This document shows positions 1 through 5,526 of a DNA stretch of 5,526 nucleotides, one piece after another. The position numbers and the translations under genes were made by a program. The notes beneath the pieces were generated by a model. That model was not told the DNA's origin, searched no databases, and saw only the letters and a list, made by a program, of their open reading frames with translations. The number at the start of each line of letters is the position of its first letter. Position 1 is the first letter of the stretch. The DNA is from an uncultured Saprospiraceae bacterium (GTDB lineage Bacteria; Bacteroidota; Bacteroidia; Chitinophagales; Saprospiraceae). The stretch spans positions 1-5,526 of the forward strand of contig CAJQNM010000800.1 in NCBI GenBank assembly GCA_905479665.1, written 5' to 3'.

Positions 1-132
1 GAGCTATATCGAGTATTTTTGGTGAAGTATGCGGGCAAAAGAAGCCGCAAACGAATCAGAGTAAGTATTTCAACAGCCTCCTAAGGTCATCATTCTGATT
101 TGCACCATCAAAGGATCCGCAGAATAAAAAGC

Positions 133-168
133 AAAAAAATAGCTGCACGAGAATATCATGCAGCTATT
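133..168 (-). terminator. Rho-independent terminator of the kbp-like gene
   Basis: A perfect 10-bp inverted repeat (AATAGCTGCA at 138-147 and its complement at 159-168) encloses an 11-base loop. On the minus strand the hairpin is followed directly by a run of seven T residues (complement of the A run 133-139), the classic intrinsic terminator layout. It starts 28 bases beyond the stop codon of the minus-strand BON-LysM gene, so it should end that transcript. In the plus direction the hairpin is followed only by a mixed stretch with one short T run, so plus-strand termination would be weaker. Confidence 0.85.
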
Positions 169-196
169 GTCATTTTCCTTCTGGAAAGTGCGCCTC

Positions 197-676
197 TTAG
201 TTCTCCAGCGCAGGAATTCTCAATACTTGACCTGGATAGATTTTATCAGGATGTGAAAGCATTGGCTTGTTTGCTTCGAAAATTACTGGATACTTCATTG
301 CGTCATCGTAGTATTTCTTAGCAATTTTAGAAAGTGAATCACCGCTCTGCACTTCGTAAAACTGGGCTTGAGGTGCTGGAGTCACCACCGAAATACGGTC
401 ATCTACCGTAGCAATGCCTGCGACGTTACCTAGTGCAAGAATGATCTTCTCTTTGTCTGCTTGCGAATCGGTCTGTCCATAGACAGTCACCTGATCATCC
501 TCGATCTCGAGATCGAGCTCCGAAATCGGAAGACCTAAGCCATCAATAACGCCACGCAGGGCAACCAAGCGCTGAGTTTTTTCAGCAGCGGCTTCTGCCG
601 CCTCCTCGGCTGCACGCGTTTCTTTAGACTTAAAAATGTTTGAACCTGCTTTCTTTAGAAATGAAAATAATCCCAT
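197..676 (-). CDS. kbp: BON-LysM domain protein, Kbp/YgaU-like potassium-binding protein
   Basis: The predicted product is a soluble 159-residue protein resembling E. coli Kbp (YgaU, 149 residues), a cytoplasmic potassium-binding protein that changes conformation on binding K+. Residues 1-15 begin MGLFSFLKKAG, close to the family's usual MGLFNF start. Residues 16-34 are rich in Ala and Glu and probably helical. Residues about 35-98 form a BON domain with the typical LALGNVAGIATVDDRI segment. Residues about 106-156 form a LysM domain, from FYEVQSGDSLSKIAKKYY to the strongly conserved IFEANKPML and PDKIYPGQVLRIP stretches. No signal peptide is visible, which fits a cytoplasmic location. The frame stays open upstream to an ATG at 748, but the 24 extra residues match nothing in the family and would overlap the putative promoter, so I place the start at 676. 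No clear Shine-Dalgarno sequence precedes it. The gene stands alone, divergent from secDF, with its own terminator. Family assignment is strong; potassium binding in this organism is inferred from homology. Confidence 0.93.
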   Translation of the reverse strand: MGLFSFLKKAGSNIFKSKETRAAEEAAEAAAEKTQRLVALRGVIDGLGLPISELDLEIEDDQVTVYGQTDSQADKEKIILALGNVAGIATVDDRISVVTPAPQAQFYEVQSGDSLSKIAKKYYDDAMKYPVIFEANKPMLSHPDKIYPGQVLRIPALEN

Positions 677-729
677 GAAATGAAAAGTTTTATTTTGAAA
701 AAATTGATACCTAATAGCTAAAGAGACTG

Positions 730-737
730 CGAAAGTA
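730..737 (-). promoter_or_regulatory. Possible -7 promoter element of the kbp-like gene
   Basis: Read on the minus strand, the sequence TACTTTCG differs at one defined position from the Bacteroidota -7 consensus TAnnTTTG. It lies 53 bases upstream of the chosen start at 676, almost the same spacing as the secDF element has to its gene. I found no matching TTTG -33 element at the usual distance, so this is only a candidate. If it is the true promoter, the longer reading from the ATG at 748 cannot be translated from this transcript. Confidence 0.35.
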
Positions 738-888
738 ACCATTTGCAACGTTAGTTTTACACCTTTTAATTGATCGCATTTGCCCTCAAGACACCGTTTT
801 CAACTACACAAAAAGGTAAATAGTTCGGTCTTGTCGATATTGTTGCAGATGTGGTCAGATATTCAAGAGACCAAGAGGTAAAAAATTT

Positions 889-896
889 TATCTTTG
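889..896 (+). promoter_or_regulatory. Bacteroidota-type -7 promoter element of secDF
   Basis: TATCTTTG matches the Bacteroidota sigma-factor -7 consensus TAnnTTTG exactly and is followed by C, as is common. It would place transcription initiation near 900-905 and give a 5' leader of about 45 bases before the secDF ATG at 949. The AT-rich run just upstream (881-890) fits a promoter. No good TTTG -33 element is visible about 20 bases upstream, so strength cannot be judged. A short inverted repeat, CGCTT (900-904) with AAGCG (911-915), lies at the predicted start of the leader; it is too short to call a regulator site. Confidence 0.65.
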
Positions 897-948
897 CGAC
901 GCTTTTTTAGAAGCGATTATATATATCATTTTCTAACCATATTTTACG

Positions 949-3900
949 ATGCAAGGTAAAGGAGTAGTAAAGTTCTTTCTGATCGTGATGACAGTTGTTG
1001 TCTTGATCCAGTATTTGCTCATTCTGCCTACCCGCAAAGTCGAAAAGAGAGCAGCAATTGTCGGCGATCAAGCCGCTGCTCAGTTTGATGATGAGGCAGC
1101 ATCCCGTGTCGCTTACAAAGCGGCGCGCACTGCCTATCTGGATTCTATGTCAAGTGAAGAGGTATTTAAAGTACCTCTCCTCAAATCGTACACGTACGAA
1201 GAGTTGAAAAATCAACAATTGGCATTTGGTCTTGATCTGAAGGGAGGAATGAGTGTGGTCTTACAAGTAGATCTTAGAGATTTTATTCGATCACTTTCAA
1301 ATGATAGTAAGGATCCGACTTTCCTCCGTGCCTTAAATCGGGCAGATACGTTGCTGGCATCTACTCAATCTGACTATGTCACACTTTTTGCTGATGCCTA
1401 CGATGATCTAGATTCCGACAAAAGGCTATCAGCGATTTTTTCGCGAAATGCTGGCCTGCGTGAAGACATCAATTTTGACACGCCTGATCGCGATGTCATC
1501 AGTATCATACGACAGCAGGCTGACGAAACGGTGAAGCTTACTTTCCAGCGATTGAAAGATCGAATCGATAAACTGGGGGTCATGCAGCCGAATGTAAGTC
1601 TCGACGCTGGTCGAGATCTCATTATCGTGGAGCTGCCAGGGATCGACAACCCAGAACGAGCGCGAAGCTTCCTTCAGAGTGCAGCCAAGCTTGAGTTTTG
1701 GAATGTCTATCGGGTTTCTGATCCAGGACTTCTTCAGGCATTTGTCGAAGCGGATTCCCGACTCAAGAGACAAATAGCTGGAGACAGCAGCGATGTTGAA
1801 CCTGAAGTCGAGATCCAGTTTGATACTGTATATACTGAGGTATTGGACAGTCTCGGTAACACAACCGGAGAATCAACCTTTGAGGTCGTGGAAAGCCCGG
1901 TGATCAATGATCCCTTTGCCGATCGAGGACCGTTGCTTACGGCAATGGATCTTAATGTCCAGACGGCTACAGGTAATATATCTTTTCCCATCAATGTAGT
2001 TGGGGCGGCCGATAAAAATAAGCGTGATCAAGTTGATGCATTGCTCGCCCGTAATGATATTCGTGCATTGTTCCCGCAAGATGTGATGTTTCGTTGGGGA
2101 CAGAAGCCTGCTCGAGATCCAGAAACGCGAGAGTTTACGAAACAGTACTATCTGTACGCACTGAAGAATAACCGCGGCACGAATAAGGCGCCTCTAGAAG
2201 GTGATCATATTACGAAAGCGACCTCGCAGCCCGACCCGGTTAATAATGAAATCGCGGTAAACATCACCATGGACAATGTGGGGGCGAAGGTATGGGCAGA
2301 TATGACCTCAAAGGCTGCTCAAGACAACAACCGCGAGATTGCCATCACCCTGGACAATGAAGTTGTATCCGCACCATCGGTAAATGAAGCGATCCTTAAT
2401 GGATCCTCGCGAATCAGTGGTGATTTTAGCGTGCAAGAAGGCCAGGATCTGGCCAATATTTTGCAGATCGGTAAACTGCCAGCTTCGACGAAGATTCTTC
2501 AAGAAGCGACGGTGGGGCCCTCGCTTGGTGAAGACAATATCCGGCGCTCACTGACATCGATGATCGTCGGTGTGGGTTTGGTACTGCTGTTTATGATCAC
2601 GTATTATGGAGGAGCGGGCATCATCTCAATTATTGCTCTGCTCGCAAACCTGTTCTTCATTTTTGGTGCTCTCGCATCGTATGGTACGGTGCTGACTGTG
2701 CCGGGTATCGCTGGTATCCTGCTCACGATTGGTATGGCGGTTGATGCCAACGTAATCATCTATGAGCGGGTGCGAGAGGAATTGCGAGCTGGAAAATCGC
2801 TGATGCTAGCTATTGCTGATGGTTTTAAACACAGTTATAGTGCGATCATCGATGCCAACGTGACGACGATACTGGTGGCCTTTGTCTTGTCTTATTTTGG
2901 CATTGGTCCGATAAAGGGTTTTGCAGTGGTTTTGATCATTGGTGTGATCTTCTCACTCTTTACTGCCGTTCTGTTTACCAGACTAATTATCGACTGGTGG
3001 ACGAAACGTGGCAACAACTTGACCTTTTGGACTGGTTGGTCCAAGAGCCTCTTTACTAACTTGACAATCGATTGGCTTAGCAAGCGCAAGATTGCCTATG
3101 CAATCTCACTCAGCATTATTGCCGCGGGCTTCGTATCCTTTGTTGTGCGAGGTTTCGATTACGGAGTTGATTTTAAAGGAGGCTATTCGTACAACATCGA
3201 GTTTGCTGAAGGCGTAGATATTGATGCAGACATGTTGCGTACCGGCCTGACTGATATATTTGAATCGACGCCAACCGTAAAATCTGTAAGCACTGACAAC
3301 ACATTTAACATTGTGACTGACTATCTGATTGATGACGGTAGCGATGAGGCGGCTGGAAATGTGATGCAGGCGATGTTTGACGGAGTCAATGCAATCGCAG
3401 GTGGTGGTCTGGATGTCGATCAGTTTAAGGACTCGGATGGGGTAGGGACTCATGTGATCAGTTCGACCAAAGTCGGACCAACAATCGCTGATGACATTCG
3501 CGAAAGCTCAGTGTATGCGACGATCTTTTCTTTGATGCTGGTTTTCCTCTACATCTTTATTCGATTTTCGAAGTGGCAATACAGTATGGGAGCGGTTGCA
3601 GCCTTGTTTCATGATGTACTCATCGTATTGAGTATTTTCTCGATAACACATGGCTGGATTGGATGGTCGATGGAAATTGATCAACCCTTTATTGCGGCGA
3701 TCCTGACAGTAATTGGATACTCGATAAACGATACCGTGGTGGTTTTTGATAGGATACGTGAATTTTTAGGCACGTATACGCGAAAGAGTAAGAAGGAAGT
3801 CATCAACATGGCGGTAAACAGTACCATCAGCCGGACGGTGATCACATCGCTCACCACCTTTTTCGTGGTATTCATCCTCTTTATTTTCGGAGGTGCTGCC

Positions 3901-4053
3901 ATCAAAGGATTTGCTTTTGCAATTGTCATTGGTGTTGTAGTGGGTACCTATAGCTCTGTCTTTGTCGCAACACCCATCGTGTACGATCTCACGGGTGATA
4001 TGGTGGCCAAGGACGTCAAGAAGAAAAAGCACTTCTCTCGCGCGGTGAAGTAG
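949..4053 (+). CDS. secDF: SecDF, fused protein-export membrane protein (SecD + SecF)
   Basis: This single 1034-residue chain combines SecD and SecF, the proton-driven accessory of the SecYEG translocon that pulls exported proteins into the periplasm. The fused form is common in Bacteroidota. The start at 949 gives MQGKGVVKFF and transmembrane helix 1 (about 7-26), the usual N-terminus of this subfamily. The SecD half has the LDLKGGM motif (95-101), a large periplasmic P1 region (about 27-520), VGPSLG (522-527), and five further helices containing GMAVDANVIIYER with Asp599. The SecF half begins with a helix near 716-735, then DFKGGY (741-746), VGPT (842-845) and five helices containing GYSINDTVVVFDR with Asp928 and SRTVITS with Arg962. 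Asp599, Asp928 and Arg962 correspond to the proton-pathway residues D340, D637 and R671 of Thermus thermophilus SecDF; the 34-residue spacing of the last two is identical. Twelve helices are expected. P1 carries an acidic stretch around 283-340, making the chain somewhat longer than E. coli SecD plus SecF. No strong Shine-Dalgarno sequence precedes the start. The gene is complete, with no frameshift or missing key residue. Confidence 0.98.
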   Translation: MQGKGVVKFFLIVMTVVVLIQYLLILPTRKVEKRAAIVGDQAAAQFDDEAASRVAYKAARTAYLDSMSSEEVFKVPLLKSYTYEELKNQQLAFGLDLKGGMSVVLQVDLRDFIRSLSNDSKDPTFLRALNRADTLLASTQSDYVTLFADAYDDLDSDKRLSAIFSRNAGLREDINFDTPDRDVISIIRQQADETVKLTFQRLKDRIDKLGVMQPNVSLDAGRDLIIVELPGIDNPERARSFLQSAAKLEFWNVYRVSDPGLLQAFVEADSRLKRQIAGDSSDVEPEVEIQFDTVYTEVLDSLGNTTGESTFEVVESPVINDPFADRGPLLTAMDLNVQTATGNISFPINVVGAADKNKRDQVDALLARNDIRALFPQDVMFRWGQKPARDPETREFTKQYYLYALKNNRGTNKAPLEGDHITKATSQPDPVNNEIAVNITMDNVGAKVWADMTSKAAQDNNREIAITLDNEVVSAPSVNEAILNGSSRISGDFSVQEGQDLANILQIGKLPASTKILQEATVGPSLGEDNIRRSLTSMIVGVGLVLLFMITYYGGAGIISIIALLANLFFIFGALASYGTVLTVPGIAGILLTIGMAVDANVIIYERVREELRAGKSLMLAIADGFKHSYSAIIDANVTTILVAFVLSYFGIGPIKGFAVVLIIGVIFSLFTAVLFTRLIIDWWTKRGNNLTFWTGWSKSLFTNLTIDWLSKRKIAYAISLSIIAAGFVSFVVRGFDYGVDFKGGYSYNIEFAEGVDIDADMLRTGLTDIFESTPTVKSVSTDNTFNIVTDYLIDDGSDEAAGNVMQAMFDGVNAIAGGGLDVDQFKDSDGVGTHVISSTKVGPTIADDIRESSVYATIFSLMLVFLYIFIRFSKWQYSMGAVAALFHDVLIVLSIFSITHGWIGWSMEIDQPFIAAILTVIGYSINDTVVVFDRIREFLGTYTRKSKKEVINMAVNSTISRTVITSLTTFFVVFILFIFGGAAIKGFAFAIVIGVVVGTYSSVFVATPIVYDLTGDMVAKDVKKKKHFSRAVK

Positions 4054-4058
4054 TAAAA

Positions 4059-4101
4059 AGGTATAAGAGGGCTTTAAGCTAGGTATAAGAGGGCTTTAAG
4101 C
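4059..4101 (+). repeat. Tandem direct repeat of the terminator left arm
   Basis: A 21-base unit beginning AGGTATAAGAGGGC and ending TTTAAGC occurs at 4059-4079 and again, identically, at 4081-4101, a period of 22 bases. Only one complementary arm exists (4098-4113), so both copies can compete for it. A small slippage duplication of the terminator arm is the simplest origin. Confidence 0.9.
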
Positions 4102-4116
4102 CCTCTTATACCTTTT
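4081..4116 (+). terminator. Strong intrinsic terminator after secDF
   Basis: A near-perfect hairpin lies 27 bases after the secDF stop codon. The arms 4081-4096 and 4098-4113 are fully complementary over 16 bases around a single central T; in practice this is a stem of about 14 bp with a 5-base TTTAA loop. It is followed by a short T run (4113-4116). The first repeat copy, together with the A run before it (4056-4074), can instead pair with 4098-4116 to form a 19-bp stem with a 23-base loop. That alternative would also absorb the T run into the stem. Either form should reduce read-through into the lipoprotein gene at 4145. The T run is short, so termination may be incomplete. Confidence 0.8.
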
Positions 4117-4117
4117 G
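4109..4117 (+). promoter_or_regulatory. Weak candidate promoter element of the lipoprotein gene
   Basis: TACCTTTTG resembles the Bacteroidota -7 consensus TAnnTTTG with one extra T in the spacer. It sits in the right arm of the secDF terminator, 27 bases upstream of the lipoprotein start. If used, it would give a leader of about 20 bases and explain how the gene is expressed behind a terminator. The match is imperfect and could simply reflect the hairpin plus its T run. Confidence 0.25.
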
Positions 4118-4144
4118 CTCGTTGGCATTCGTTATCTTACTGGC

Positions 4145-5526
4145 ATGACTGTCCTTCGATATTTAATGATGGCCTTCCTGGGAGTATCACTCCTGGCCTC
4201 ATGCACATATACCGAGAAAATCAAGGATGGAAAGACCGCCTTTGAGCGAAAGCGTTACTACCAGGCATCGGAGATGCTGTTGGAAGAATACAACGGGACA
4301 CGTGGCAATATTGAACGGGGTAATATAGCCTATCTGTTAGGTGAAAGCCACATCCGATATAATGATCTAGCAGGAGCCACGAAGTGGTACAAGACTGCCT
4401 ATGATTTGGGCTACGGAACAAATGCCCTAATTCAATATGCACATTGCCTCAAAAAGAACGAGCTCTACGAAGATGCAGCAAATGCCTACTACCTCGCCAG
4501 TGACGAAATCCAAGATAGGGTCCGTTTTCGCAAAGAGGTTTCTTACTGTATCCAAGCCATAAACTGGGAAAAGGCAGTCGAATACAGTCCTTTTCAGGTC
4601 TCTCCACTCAACATAAATTCAGAATTTTCGGACTATGCCCCAGTTGCTACAGGTCGGCAGTCGCTGCTGTTTACCAGCGACCGTGATCCGAGCGCAGGAG
4701 AGTCCCTCTATGCCTGGACAGGAAATAAATTTAGCGACATCTATCGTGCTGATCTTTCTTCAGCCAATGTGACTCCGCTGGAAAACTCAATCAATTCGGA
4801 AGACAATGAAGGTACAGCAGTGCTCTCACCCGATGGCAACCGAATGATACTTTGTCGCTGCTTCAGTCGCGATGACTATGATAGTCACTGCAAATTGATG
4901 GAAAGTGAAAAAGAGGGTGCTGGTTGGAGTGAGCCACAAGTACTCCCATTCGTTCAGGATGGGATAAATTATCGACACCCGGCCTTTACGCCCGATTCTA
5001 ACGTGATCATATTCTCTGCAAACATCGAAGAAAGTCTGCGCAAATATGATATCTACATGGTGACACTGAATGAAGACGGAATCTGGTCAGAACCGCAATC
5101 GCTGGGTAGTCGGATCAATACCGAGTACAATGAAGTTTTTCCCTATGTGCATGAGGATACCCTCTATTTTTCTTCTGATAAAGGGGGTATGGGGGGATTG
5201 GATATTTTCAAGACATGGCTACTCGCTGATGGATCTTGGTCTCCTACACAAAATATGATGGCCCCGATTAATTCAGGTGCAGATGACTTTGGTCTGGTGA
5301 TAAATAAATATCACGTGAAAACAGATAGTGTTCTGCAGTCGGGATACTTTACCTCTAGCCGCGATGGAGGAAAAGGCTTTGATGATATTTATTTATTTGA
5401 AAAACGTAGATATCATCCGAAGGCTCCAGAAGCGGAACCCGAAGAATTTAATTATGAAATTCAACTCGATCTAAAAGTGTATGTGAAGCAATATGAAGAT
5501 CCAGAAGATCCGAATAGTAAAGTGGT
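4145..5526 (+). CDS. TPR-PD40 lipoprotein, probable PorE-like OmpA-family protein (N-terminal part)
   Basis: The frame runs without a stop from ATG 4145 to the window edge (460 codons and two bases), so the gene is incomplete at its 3' end. The N-terminus is a lipoprotein signal: Arg5, a hydrophobic stretch and the lipobox L17-A18-S19-C20, predicting lipidation at Cys20. Residues about 28-135 form TPR-like helical repeats rich in Tyr, Ala and Leu. From about 160 a PD40/WD40-like propeller follows, with blade motifs FSDYAP (161-166), EGTAVLSPDG (222-231), YRHPAFTPD (276-284), then NEVFPYV and LYFSSDKGGMGGLDIF (329-355), and GYFTSSRDGGKGFDDIY (400-416). After a Pro/Glu-rich linker (about 423-436), residues from about 440 begin a beta-rich segment that could be a carboxypeptidase regulatory-like domain. 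In Bacteroidota this order usually ends in a peptidoglycan-binding OmpA domain, as in PorE of the type IX secretion system, but many paralogues have other or unknown roles. The start has no Shine-Dalgarno sequence; it is chosen because it gives a proper signal peptide. Architecture is well supported; the PorE role and OmpA end are inference. Confidence 0.88.
   Translation, partial: MTVLRYLMMAFLGVSLLASCTYTEKIKDGKTAFERKRYYQASEMLLEEYNGTRGNIERGNIAYLLGESHIRYNDLAGATKWYKTAYDLGYGTNALIQYAHCLKKNELYEDAANAYYLASDEIQDRVRFRKEVSYCIQAINWEKAVEYSPFQVSPLNINSEFSDYAPVATGRQSLLFTSDRDPSAGESLYAWTGNKFSDIYRADLSSANVTPLENSINSEDNEGTAVLSPDGNRMILCRCFSRDDYDSHCKLMESEKEGAGWSEPQVLPFVQDGINYRHPAFTPDSNVIIFSANIEESLRKYDIYMVTLNEDGIWSEPQSLGSRINTEYNEVFPYVHEDTLYFSSDKGGMGGLDIFKTWLLADGSWSPTQNMMAPINSGADDFGLVINKYHVKTDSVLQSGYFTSSRDGGKGFDDIYLFEKRRYHPKAPEAEPEEFNYEIQLDLKVYVKQYEDPEDPNSKV

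Noticed and set aside
1..98. Possible C-terminal end of a plus-strand gene at the left edge (three frames open from position 1-3, with stops at 23-25, 82-84 and 96-98).
   Set aside because: All three stretches are short and lack a recognisable motif; which, if any, is coding cannot be decided without sequence to the left.
54..100. Seven-base inverted repeat AATCAGA / TCTGATT with a 33-base loop.
   Set aside because: Too short for such a long loop and without a T run; expected by chance.
100..321. Plus-strand reading frame of 73 codons.
   Set aside because: It runs across the minus-strand terminator and antisense to the BON-LysM gene, with no family resemblance; a shadow frame.
677..748. N-terminal extension of the kbp-like protein starting at ATG 748.
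   Set aside because: The 24 extra residues are unlike the family's N-terminus, which begins MGLF, and would include the putative promoter; the start at 676 is preferred.
4133..4140. TATCTTAC as a -7 promoter element for the lipoprotein gene.
   Set aside because: Two mismatches to TAnnTTTG, and its start site would fall on the start codon, requiring a leaderless message.
4221..4442. Minus-strand reading frame of 73 codons opposite the lipoprotein gene.
   Set aside because: Antisense to well-supported signal-peptide and TPR coding sequence; no domain or start signal of its own.
5070..5258. Plus-strand reading frame of 62 codons.
   Set aside because: It lies inside the lipoprotein gene in another frame and resembles no known protein.

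Overview
The window looks like chromosomal DNA of a Bacteroidota bacterium, possibly from the Saprospiria/Cytophagia side. That placement is inferred from four things: a fused single-chain SecDF, a TAnnTTTG-type promoter element, the absence of strong Shine-Dalgarno sequences, and a lipoprotein combining TPR and PD40 domains of the kind this phylum encodes in many copies. The content is mostly housekeeping and cell-envelope genes. I see no mobile element, CRISPR array, tRNA or rRNA.

Layout. Positions 1-132 hold no gene I can support; they may contain the last codons of a neighbouring gene. A minus-strand terminator hairpin (133-168) follows, and it belongs to a minus-strand gene (676 down to 197) for a 159-residue BON-LysM protein closely resembling Escherichia coli Kbp/YgaU. 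A 272-base divergent intergenic region (677-948) separates it from secDF and carries a clear promoter element facing secDF and a weaker one facing the kbp-like gene. secDF (949-4053) is complete and encodes the protein-export accessory SecD and SecF as one 1034-residue membrane protein. The 91 bases after it hold a strong terminator whose left arm is present twice. From 4145 to the right edge runs the N-terminal 460 codons of a lipoprotein with TPR-like helices and a PD40 beta-propeller. It is cut off by the window and probably continues into an OmpA-type domain, as in PorE-like proteins.

How they fit together. SecDF uses the proton gradient to help proteins, including lipoprotein precursors, cross the inner membrane. 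The downstream lipoprotein is a likely Sec client and an outer-membrane/periplasmic component. It lies on the same strand but behind a strong terminator, so co-transcription is probably limited. The Kbp-like protein is divergently transcribed and looks functionally independent: a small soluble protein which in E. coli binds potassium. I do not see a convincing undescribed system here. The most unusual local structure is the duplicated terminator arm, which can form two mutually exclusive hairpins.
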